From Phycisphaerales bacterium (GTDB taxonomy: Bacteria; Planctomycetota; Phycisphaerae; Phycisphaerales; UBA1924), in NCBI GenBank assembly GCA_026982035.1, contig JALSHW010000002.1:1-7227 (forward strand): a stretch of 7,227 nt of DNA, in the 5' to 3' direction. The number at the start of each line of letters is the position of its first letter. The first letter of the stretch is position 1. The notes beneath the pieces are model-generated. The model was not told the origin of the DNA. It did no database searches and was given only the letters and a program-made list of their open reading frames with translations. This document shows, in pieces, positions 1 to 7,227 of this stretch. The translations under genes and the position numbers were made by a program.

Positions 1-377
1 GCTTTGCGATCCACCCCATCGCAGGCCGTCTCCCTGGGCATATGAATGTTCTGCTCGCCGAGGCCAACATCTCCTACGACATCGTTCTGGAAATGGACGA
101 GATCAACGAAGACTTTCCAGAAACCGATCTGGTCTTGGTCATCGGTGCCAATGACATCGTGAATCCAAGCGCACTCGACGATCCAGCCAGCCCAATCGCA
201 GGCATGCCGGTTCTTGAGGTCTGGAAGGCCAAGGATGTCATTGTGATGAAAAGATCCATGGCCAGCGGATATGCCGGGATCGGCAACCCGTTGTTTGTTA
301 AAGAAAACACCAAAATGCTCTTTGGCGATGCCAAGAAGAATGTCGATGCAATCCTGACGGCCTACCGCAGCGGCTGA
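1..377 (+). CDS. pntB: NAD(P) transhydrogenase subunit beta, C-terminal part (5' truncated by window)
   Basis: This is the C-terminal 124 residues of the beta subunit of the proton-translocating transhydrogenase, a membrane complex that moves hydride between NADH and NADP+ using the proton gradient. The frame is already open at base 3 and ends at TGA 375-377. Only domain III, the cytoplasmic NADP(H)-binding domain, is visible. Family signatures in order are [51 protein letters not shown], the KRSM stretch, [10 protein letters not shown] and MLFGDAKK. These match the E. coli PntB C-terminus almost without gaps, and the end falls where that protein ends. The membrane domain and start lie outside the window; pntA would be expected further left. 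The gene converges with the minus-strand operon that ends at base 640. Nothing looks degraded. Identification is very secure. Confidence 0.97.
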   Translation, partial: FAIHPIAGRLPGHMNVLLAEANISYDIVLEMDEINEDFPETDLVLVIGANDIVNPSALDDPASPIAGMPVLEVWKAKDVIVMKRSMASGYAGIGNPLFVKENTKMLFGDAKKNVDAILTAYRSG

Positions 378-390
378 TACCAATCCGATC

Positions 391-468
391 CAACTCAGAG
401 CAAAGCGGCGGGAGTCAACAACGAAGTGGGTCAAAATCGCACTCCCAACCGCCTACTCTGAATTGTTG
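391..468. repeat. Imperfect inverted repeat in the convergent intergenic gap, possible bidirectional terminator
   Basis: The gap between the two converging genes (378-639) has no credible gene. It does contain nested complementary arms: CAAC 391-394 with GTTG 465-468, TCAGAG 395-400 with CTCTGA 456-461, GCGG 405-408 with CCGC 449-452, and GGGAGT 410-415 with ACTCCC 441-446. Together these give 20 base pairs, broken only by small internal loops, around a 25-base apical loop. The structure can form on either strand. Its place just after pntB and beyond the end of the opposing operon fits a shared 3'-end or termination structure. There is no T-tract on either side, so it is not a standard intrinsic terminator. 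It could also be a degenerate dispersed repeat. The remainder of the gap (469-639) shows no feature I can support. Confidence 0.5.
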
Positions 469-639
469 AGACTCTCGACGAAAAACATACTCATCGCCGT
501 GCGTGTTCGATTCTCACCAATACAGAGAAGCAATTGCTATGCCACCAACACAGATATTTTTTTGGTGCCCATGCCGCTCAAGAATCTGGCGAGATAGTCA
601 CACCTGGCCGCTTGGCGCAAATATTGGCCAAAAAAGAAA

Positions 640-2115
640 TCAGGGGCATCCTTGGGCGTAGAGGATGAGAAACTCAGCGATATCCGAGAAGTTGAAGAAT
701 CCGTCGCTGTCGAGGTCGGCCAAGTCATCCTGGTTTGTATAGAGAGTTATGAAGATCGAGAGATCAGAAAAATTGAGTACGCCATCAGGCAAAAAATCGA
801 CAATACACACTGGATTCGGCAAATCATCGCTGTTGATTTGGCCATCGTAATTGAGATCAAAGAAATGGAAATTGAGTCCGAAGACAGGGATCTGTATTGA
901 ACCATTGATGACCAGATCAGCATCATTTGGCCCTCCATCATTGTCGTCAATATATTTTTGCAACACTTCATCGTCGGCTGTATCATTAATTTTATCGAGG
1001 TTGAAATCGGCATACAACTCGTCGAAGCCCGTGTCTGTCCAGATATAGAGCGAGGATGGATGAGGAAGAATGGGTGCTGTTCCAATTAAGGCCGTGATGT
1101 TCCAAAGAGAGGGTATGCGATAGTCTGCATAGTTTTCATCTTGCCAATCTTCTGTGAGAACCCCCAGGGGGCCATTTGCGTAGTCCGCGCCGTAGATTAA
1201 ATCGTCCAGGGCCTCTTCGATGGATGTATGATTCGAAATATCTGAATCAAGTGATTGCTGAGGTTCATTGACCATCAAGGCGGCACCTGCGTTGGTGATT
1301 GGAAATACAAGCGTGATCGTGGTTTGATCTTCATTGGGATCATGGGCAAATTGAAGTGTAGTCATTGGATTGAAGAGTCCAAATTCCGGGCCTCCAAAGA
1401 GCCCACTTTCTGACTGGAAGGATTCAAATCGTTCAAAGAACCGGCCTTCGACAACCCATGTTTCTCCGAAATCAAAGAGAGAGTTCATATTTCCAGATTC
1501 TGTAAGAATCATCGGAGTAAAGCAACCGCACAAACTCAAGGTAAACTCAGCACCCGATCGTTCAATCTCAGGATCAGAAAAAAAATCGAAGTCTATGTCC
1601 ATTGCAGATTGGGCCATTCGATCAGCGATTGATCCTTTCGGGCTTAATCCAAATCGGCCTATATTTGAGAGATAACGATTGCTTGCCAAAGGCATCAGTT
1701 CACCACCCGAATCTTTATCGGCGTCAATATCCACATCAATGTAGCCGACAATTGGTCGATCTCCGAACTGGTATGGATTGTATGGAAATCCATTGAGCCC
1801 CACCGGCCCCGGAGGACTGACCAACCCATCAACTACAATTTGAATTCGAACAAAATCCGCTTCTCCAAGAACAACAAAGCCAGTGTACAAATCGTTCAAA
1901 GCATTTGCAGGGAACCAGCCCTGCACAGACACAGACAGTAAATCGATTGGTAGAAAGCCCTCGGGAAGAAGGGCGTTGTTTCCCAAATCTGTCCTGCGAA
2001 CAGTCGCGTCGTTTTGGTCATCAATCCATATTCCATCTGTAGAACTGGCAGAAGCGTACATGACTATCTGTGTCATCTGCGTCAAACAAAGTACACATGG
2101 AACGAAGCGATTCAT
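640..2115 (-). CDS. Secreted protein with C-terminal GC-type dockerin (calcium-loop) domain, N-terminal domain of unknown function
   Basis: This 491-residue protein is probably exported. Residues 1-23 resemble a signal peptide: a short n-region with Arg3, a hydrophobic stretch, and a possible signal peptidase site after Ala-Ser-Ala (21-23). Residues 25-360 are acidic, hydrophobic-rich and not recognised. The C-terminus has four DxNxDG-like calcium loops, starting near D370, D420, D440 and D467. The last two, with NFSD repeated at 448-451 and 475-478, lie between Cys437 and Cys490 in a domain ending Gly-Cys-Pro. That layout is the GC-type dockerin of Phycisphaerae, where the two Cys may form a disulfide (inference). 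The ATG at 2115 overlaps the stop of the upstream activator gene as ATGA, so translation is probably coupled; a purine-rich AAGGG lies 10 bases before it. It is the last gene of the block. Its role is unknown: surface attachment or complex assembly is plausible from the dockerin, but no cohesin or catalytic motif is visible. Confidence 0.88.
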   Translation of the reverse strand: MNRFVPCVLCLTQMTQIVMYASASSTDGIWIDDQNDATVRRTDLGNNALLPEGFLPIDLLSVSVQGWFPANALNDLYTGFVVLGEADFVRIQIVVDGLVSPPGPVGLNGFPYNPYQFGDRPIVGYIDVDIDADKDSGGELMPLASNRYLSNIGRFGLSPKGSIADRMAQSAMDIDFDFFSDPEIERSGAEFTLSLCGCFTPMILTESGNMNSLFDFGETWVVEGRFFERFESFQSESGLFGGPEFGLFNPMTTLQFAHDPNEDQTTITLVFPITNAGAALMVNEPQQSLDSDISNHTSIEEALDDLIYGADYANGPLGVLTEDWQDENYADYRIPSLWNITALIGTAPILPHPSSLYIWTDTGFDELYADFNLDKINDTADDEVLQKYIDDNDGGPNDADLVINGSIQIPVFGLNFHFFDLNYDGQINSDDLPNPVCIVDFLPDGVLNFSDLSIFITLYTNQDDLADLDSDGFFNFSDIAEFLILYAQGCP

Positions 2116-3578
2116 ACTTGTCCAACCCTTGGATTTGAAGTAATGATTCCATATCGCTCAACTCGATAGCGAAAACTTGATCGTTGCATCCCAATCAGTT
2201 TTGCCGCTTTGGAAACATTTCCGCTGGAATGTTCGAGTGCTTGGATCATCAATTCTCGTTCAACCCATGCAGCGGTGTGGTTGCCACTGAGGAAATCGAA
2301 TTGAATATCACTTTCCTGTTTATCACATTCATCAAGTGGTGAATGGTTCGGTTTTTCAGTCGTTTGAGAAGTATGTATTGCCAGATCGGCACTTGAAATA
2401 AGGTCGCTCGTTGAGAGCATCGCCGCTCGTTGAATCGAGTTGAACAGTTCGCGGACATTTCCAGGCCAAGCGTATTTTCGAATCGTGGCCTTGGCTTCAT
2501 CGCTCAGCATTGCTGGCTCCATGCCGTACTCAATCCGAAGTTGATCCAGCATTGCTTGAGCAATCAAAACAGAATCCTCGCCTCGTTCACGCAGAGAAGG
2601 AAGCGGGATTGCAAAGGCATTGATGCGAAACAAGAGGTCTTCACGGAACGCCCCGGATTTGACCATTTCTCCGAGGTCTTTGTTCGTCGCTGCTAAAACA
2701 CGCATCCGCACCGGCCGCTCCTTGGCGGCACCAACCTTACGAATAATGCCATGCTCAATGACCGAAAGCAACTTCGATTGAAGCGAGAGATCGAGATCGC
2801 CAATTTCATCGAGAAAGATCGTCCCGCCGTCGGCCATTTCAAAGAGACCTTCGCGTGAAGCTTTGGCATCGGTAAACGCGCCCTTTTCATGTCCAAACAA
2901 TTCAGATTCAATCAAGGACGCTGGCAACGCGGTGCAGTTGACATGGACAAATGGAAGTTTGTGTTCTGGGCTCGAATCATGAATATACCGAGCAATGACC
3001 CCTTTGCCCGAGCCCGTTTCTCCGGTGATGAGAATCGTCGTCAACGCTCCGCCTGTAGAGCCACTCAAATCCTGCGTTCGATTGATCACAGGAATCTGTG
3101 CAACACGCTGGGCCAATAAACTCGCTTCAAGCCATGGCTTGGATTGTCCCAAGGGTTGGCGAGCTTTACGCGAAGTTTTTTCCAGGTGTTGGTAGAGTCG
3201 AAGCCGGCGTGTTTGCGACCGTTGATTGATCACTCGATCAGTAATCAAAAGCAACTCTTGAAGCCGAATTGGCTTGGTAAGATAATCGTCCGCTCCGAGT
3301 TTCATTGCTCGAACCGCATCGTCCACCGTCGCAAAAGCGGTCATCATGATGATCCCGCCATTGAATCCGGATTCTCTGAGTTCCTGAATATAATCAATCC
3401 CAGACTCAGCCCCCAAGTTCACATCAGAAAGCACAAGATCAAAGTGACTCATTTTGTATTCATCGCGGGCACGCTGAACTGAGTCCGCTGCCACAACGCC
3501 ATGCCCTGATTTTTCAAGCGATCGACCAACGGTCAGCCGTAGGTTCTCGTCATCTTCGATGAGTAGAATATTGGCCAC
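2112..3578 (-). CDS. NtrC-family sigma-54-dependent response regulator
   Basis: A cytoplasmic transcription activator of 488 residues with all three NtrC modules. The receiver domain (about 1-120) has the acidic pair D9/D10, phospho-acceptor D52, T80 and K102. The AAA+ domain (about 178-410) has Walker A GETGSGKG (186-193), a GAFTDA loop (233-238) in place of the usual GAFTGA, Walker B with FLDE (255-258), sensor I near N299, arginine-finger candidates R312 and R318, and sensor II WPGNVREL (371-378). A Fis-type helix-turn-helix occupies about 441-478. The linker before Walker A has an unusual Ser/Gly/Thr-rich stretch (about 165-181). The start is GTG with a good AAAGGA site five bases upstream. 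It lies 19 bases after the histidine kinase stop, so the kinase is its likely partner. It overlaps the dockerin gene by 4 bases. Its targets are unknown, and no convincing -24/-12 promoter is visible in the window. Confidence 0.96.
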   Translation of the reverse strand: MANILLIEDDENLRLTVGRSLEKSGHGVVAADSVQRARDEYKMSHFDLVLSDVNLGAESGIDYIQELRESGFNGGIIMMTAFATVDDAVRAMKLGADDYLTKPIRLQELLLITDRVINQRSQTRRLRLYQHLEKTSRKARQPLGQSKPWLEASLLAQRVAQIPVINRTQDLSGSTGGALTTILITGETGSGKGVIARYIHDSSPEHKLPFVHVNCTALPASLIESELFGHEKGAFTDAKASREGLFEMADGGTIFLDEIGDLDLSLQSKLLSVIEHGIIRKVGAAKERPVRMRVLAATNKDLGEMVKSGAFREDLLFRINAFAIPLPSLRERGEDSVLIAQAMLDQLRIEYGMEPAMLSDEAKATIRKYAWPGNVRELFNSIQRAAMLSTSDLISSADLAIHTSQTTEKPNHSPLDECDKQESDIQFDFLSGNHTAAWVERELMIQALEHSSGNVSKAAKLIGMQRSSFRYRVERYGIITSNPRVGQV

Positions 3579-3583
3579 TTCAT

Positions 3584-3589
3584 TCCTTT
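3584..3589 (-). promoter_or_regulatory. Shine-Dalgarno site for the response regulator
   Basis: AAAGGA on the minus strand ends five bases before the GTG at 3578. It decides the start, since no ATG lies in frame nearby. The other genes of this block have weaker or no visible Shine-Dalgarno sites. Confidence 0.75.
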
Positions 3590-3597
3590 ACTGGCCT

Positions 3598-5085
3598 CTA
3601 CTGGCCTGTTTCTTTGGGGGCTTGAGTTGAAGAATTTACAGGAATCACAAGCAAGAACGCACATCCGGTCTGCTGAGCCCCATCAAGCGGGGATTCAACC
3701 TCGATCCGCCCGAGGTGTTGGCTGATCACACGATGACACATTGCAAGCCCGATGCCAGTTCCTGTTGGTCGTGTAGTGAAGTATGGACGAAAGATCGCTC
3801 GATGCAAGTCCGCTGAGATCATTGGGCCTTGATTTGCGACTCTGAGCGTCCAATATCTCCCGTGGTTATCAGTCCTCTGCCCAAGATGAACATGGATACT
3901 GCTCGGCGACAAGGCAAACTCAATGGCGTTGCTCAGGATCGCTGTGATCGCATGCTCAAGGTGATACGCATCACCCACCACCATTTCAGGTACCGAATCG
4001 CATGTCAGTTCAATCGTCATTCCTTTGGATTCTGCAGCACTTCGATGGGCATCGACCACAGACTCCACAAGATTCTGTGGATTCAGTTCATCGACATTCA
4101 ACTCCAAAGGCGTCGATGCTCGGAGCATTTCCTTGAGCCATCCTTCAAACCGATCAATCGTGGAAATAATCCGATTTTGAAGATCACGAAGATCCGATTC
4201 TGGTTCAAGTTCATCGAGTGTTGTTTCAGACAATGCGCGGATTCCTGCAAGCGGCGTTCGCAGATTGTGAACAGTCCGCTGGGCCATTTCTCCCATCGCC
4301 GCCAATCTCGCTTGTTCGACTCTTTGCTCTTGCATTTCTTGGATGAGCATACCCATCCGATTGAACTCGCTGCTGAGTTGACCAAGTTCATCTTTTGAAT
4401 GAACCTTGATGGGCTGACTGAAATCACCTTGAGCCATTCGCAGAGCCCCGCCCCGAAATTCTTCGATTGGAGAAAATACCCACCTTCGAATAAACATCAC
4501 CATCAACAAACCAATCGCCAAAGCCCCAACAAGCGTCACCAGAAGAATCGAATACACCCGCGTTTTGAGTCCTTGACCAAAATCTGCTGCCAGCCGGGAA
4601 TCCTCCAGCATCCGTCCTTCAATCCGCTCAATCAACTCATGCCTGGTATCAATCAAGTCAATCAACGCCCGTCCATTCTCACGGCTTGGAAACTCAAGCC
4701 ATAAGGCATTGGCTTGACCGATTTGCTCTGTCCGGGCTCGTAGATTCTCAATCGTTGAAATTCCAGACCGAAGCATGACGCTGGGCAGGGCTTCAAGTTC
4801 ACGGAGCTTGACTTCGTTCTGACTCTCGATCTCATTGAGTTCTGAAAATGCCTGAGCAACTTCGATATTCTGGGGCTCCTCCATCGCCTGCCAAACAAGG
4901 TCAAGTTCTCGTTCACCAGTCCGTTTGATGGTATAGAGCCGCTGCATGACCGATTCCATTGACCGGAGCGGCAGCGCCAATTCCTTCTCTAAAAATCGAA
5001 TACTCCAGACACTCAGCCCGACATTGGCAACCAAAGTCGTGACGAGTAAAGCAAGCACGATGGACAGTTTGGTTCTTAGTCGCAT
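3598..5085 (-). CDS. Membrane-bound sensor histidine kinase (HAMP-HisKA-HATPase) with atypical catalytic motifs
   Basis: A 495-residue sensor kinase. Residues 8-30 form the first membrane segment. Residues 31-176 are an extracytoplasmic, apparently all-helical sensor region with no recognised ligand fold. Residues 177-199 are the second membrane segment, followed by a HAMP linker (about 200-252), a HisKA domain with His273 in VHNLRTPLAG, and a HATPase domain with N-box Asn386, F-box YFTT (435-438) and G2 box GTGIGLA (442-448). Two residues differ from the usual pattern: the residue after His273 is Asn rather than Glu/Asp, and the G1 box reads VANQGP, with Asn418 at the usual Asp. It would phosphorylate, and perhaps dephosphorylate, the NtrC-type regulator 19 bases downstream. 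I place the start at the ATG at 5085, directly before the basic MRLRTK and first membrane helix. An in-frame ATG at 5145 would add 20 residues and overlap the pseudopilin gene. No clear Shine-Dalgarno site precedes 5085. Confidence 0.93.
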   Translation of the reverse strand: MRLRTKLSIVLALLVTTLVANVGLSVWSIRFLEKELALPLRSMESVMQRLYTIKRTGERELDLVWQAMEEPQNIEVAQAFSELNEIESQNEVKLRELEALPSVMLRSGISTIENLRARTEQIGQANALWLEFPSRENGRALIDLIDTRHELIERIEGRMLEDSRLAADFGQGLKTRVYSILLVTLVGALAIGLLMVMFIRRWVFSPIEEFRGGALRMAQGDFSQPIKVHSKDELGQLSSEFNRMGMLIQEMQEQRVEQARLAAMGEMAQRTVHNLRTPLAGIRALSETTLDELEPESDLRDLQNRIISTIDRFEGWLKEMLRASTPLELNVDELNPQNLVESVVDAHRSAAESKGMTIELTCDSVPEMVVGDAYHLEHAITAILSNAIEFALSPSSIHVHLGQRTDNHGRYWTLRVANQGPMISADLHRAIFRPYFTTRPTGTGIGLAMCHRVISQHLGRIEVESPLDGAQQTGCAFLLVIPVNSSTQAPKETGQ

Positions 5086-5114
5086 TGGGTATTCAAATCG
5101 ACCATGTATAAAGT

Positions 5115-5912
5115 TTACTTCGTGGTTTGGTAGTCCCAACGCCATCCGGGTTCTTGATCAGGCACATCAGACGCTTCGACATGCCCATCCATGAAGGCAA
5201 CATTGGTTTTTCCATTGTGCCTGGTACCAGGGAACCAGACCCGGTCATTGGCATAGGGCCCCATAGAATCCAGTGAAGGACCAGTATAAATCGGAGTCAC
5301 TCCAAGTTCAAAAGCCCGCTGCCCATCGACATCAAGCAACAACGGCACACTGGATTCCTGTAAAATCGAACCATCAAGCCGAGCTTGAACAGCACGAGGT
5401 CGGCCTCGAGAATCAAGGATCTCCGCACGATTCAACCGAGCATTAAACCCAAATGACACATTCTGAGGCGGCCCAATCGCTCCAGCACTGCAAGCAAAAT
5501 TGCTCCGAAGTATCAACGGCTCCCGAACACTCGGACACCGCATCGGATCATTTCCATCAGTATCAGGCGTTTCATAAGTCATCACAGCAGGCCCCCACCG
5601 CCAGAACTCATCGACCCCGTACTGACTTTCCTGAAATGTCTCAATGTGAAAGTATCGGCTTCCGGCATCATCGCCCCGATCGCCATGCAACTGATCGTCG
5701 GCAAACAACTGAAAATCAAAGGCCACCGTCCGCTGAGCCATCTGACATTTGAACTGTCGAGCCCGCTCAATCGAAGCACCAAGCATTGGCCCAAGAATGG
5801 CGATCAACACCGCAATCACAGCAATCACCACAAGCAACTCAATCAAAGTAAACGCCCGCCCAGTCCGACCGGATACTCTGGCTTGGATTGATGTCGATTC
5901 AGATACACACAC
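5115..5912 (-). CDS. Type II/IV pseudopilin-like protein with H-X9-DG motif
   Basis: A 265-residue prepilin-like protein. A 20-residue leader rich in Arg precedes AFTLIELLVVIAVIAVL: prepilin peptidase would cut after Ala20, leaving Phe21 at the new N-terminus and Glu25 as the conserved mature Glu5. Ala at -1 differs from the more usual Gly. The hydrophobic helix covers about 22-43. The C-terminal domain contains H232, nine residues, then D242-G243, the H-X9-DG motif of the 'prepilin-type processing-associated' family, which is greatly expanded in Planctomycetota. After processing it would sit in the inner membrane and project outward, possibly in a type II secretion-like or type IV pilus-like fibre. 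The start is GTG at 5912, the only usable start between the upstream stop (5949-5951) and the leader; no clear Shine-Dalgarno site is present. It is the first gene of the block, and the histidine kinase begins 29 bases after its stop. The exact role is unknown. Confidence 0.9.
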   Translation of the reverse strand: MCVSESTSIQARVSGRTGRAFTLIELLVVIAVIAVLIAILGPMLGASIERARQFKCQMAQRTVAFDFQLFADDQLHGDRGDDAGSRYFHIETFQESQYGVDEFWRWGPAVMTYETPDTDGNDPMRCPSVREPLILRSNFACSAGAIGPPQNVSFGFNARLNRAEILDSRGRPRAVQARLDGSILQESSVPLLLDVDGQRAFELGVTPIYTGPSLDSMGPYANDRVWFPGTRHNGKTNVAFMDGHVEASDVPDQEPGWRWDYQTTK

Positions 5913-5920
5913 AAGCCCAG

Positions 5921-5960
5921 TGTAGCATAAATCGTTCGATAGTGAACACTAATGTAGCAT
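5921..5960. promoter_or_regulatory. Candidate operator: direct octamer repeat flanking a small palindrome
   Basis: TGTAGCAT occurs at 5921-5928 and again at 5953-5960, 32 bases apart start to start, close to three helical turns. Between the copies is TAGTG-AA-CACTA (5940-5951), with perfect 5-bp arms. The cluster lies immediately upstream of the pseudopilin start, where a regulator of the minus-strand block would be expected to bind. Function is inference from symmetry and position only. Confidence 0.35.
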
Positions 5961-5985
5961 TGTAATGTCGATTTCGCACGATCAA
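5959..5985 (-). promoter_or_regulatory. Weak sigma-70-type promoter candidate for the pseudopilin operon
   Basis: On the minus strand TTGATC (5985-5980) precedes TACAAT (5964-5959) with a 15-base spacer, shorter than the ideal 17. It would place transcription start about 40 bases before the GTG at 5912. The -10 element partly overlaps the distal TGTAGCAT repeat. Other weak hexamer pairs exist nearby, so this is only the best of several guesses. Confidence 0.25.
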
Positions 5986-6030
5986 TATGGGACGAAAAAC
6001 CCACTTGCGACCACCACGGACGCAATTTCC

Positions 6031-7227
<1,197 letters not shown>

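Noticed and set aside
529..538. 10-bp perfect palindrome AGCAATTGCT
   Set aside because: Isolated, not next to any promoter or start, and short enough to occur by chance.
543..567. CACCAA/TTGGTG hairpin in the convergent gap
   Set aside because: Only 6 bp with a 13-base loop and no following T-tract on either strand; consistent with chance.
3829..4398. 189-codon open frame on the + strand inside the histidine kinase gene
   Set aside because: It is antisense to conserved HisKA and HATPase motifs, has low-quality composition rich in His, Arg and Cys, and matches no known family.
3598..5145. Longer histidine kinase starting at the ATG at 5145
   Set aside because: It would add 20 residues with no domain role before the basic n-region and membrane helix, and would overlap the pseudopilin gene by 31 bases. 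The ATG at 5085 fits a membrane protein start better.

Overview
The window looks like a chromosomal segment of a planctomycete, most likely of class Phycisphaerae. The main clues are a secreted protein with a C-terminal paired calcium-loop domain that starts with Cys and ends in Gly-Cys-Pro (the 'GC-type dockerin' seen in Phycisphaerae), and a pseudopilin with an H-X9-DG motif, a family abundant in Planctomycetota. Base composition is moderate by eye. I see no insertion sequence, phage gene or CRISPR array.

Layout. The left edge holds the last 124 codons of pntB (+ strand; NADP-binding domain of the proton-translocating transhydrogenase). A 262-base convergent gap follows, containing a 20-bp imperfect inverted repeat. 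Bases 640-5912 are a compact four-gene block on the minus strand. In transcription order it has an H-X9-DG pseudopilin, a membrane histidine kinase, an NtrC-type sigma-54 activator, and a secreted dockerin-bearing protein of unknown function. The gaps are 29 and 19 bases, then a 4-base ATGA overlap, so the block is probably one operon. Upstream of it are an octamer direct repeat and a small palindrome that could be an operator.

On the + strand is a complete small transcription unit for tRNA-Gly(CCC): a good sigma-70-type promoter, a leader that folds into a perfect 8-bp hairpin, the tRNA, and a rho-independent terminator. After a 107-base gap comes the first 306 codons of a PLP-dependent beta-eliminating lyase. 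Its active-site residues point to tyrosine phenol-lyase rather than tryptophanase; the gene runs off the right edge.

How the genes may work together (inference). The kinase would sense an envelope signal and control the sigma-54 activator. The pseudopilin and the dockerin-bearing exported protein suggest the output concerns the cell surface or secretion. The kinase has Asn in place of two normally acidic residues (after the phospho-acceptor His, and in the G1 box), and the activator has GAFTDA instead of GAFTGA. This fixed association of a pseudopilin, a two-component pair and a secreted dockerin protein is the best candidate here for an undescribed system. pntB, the tRNA and the lyase look like independent neighbours.
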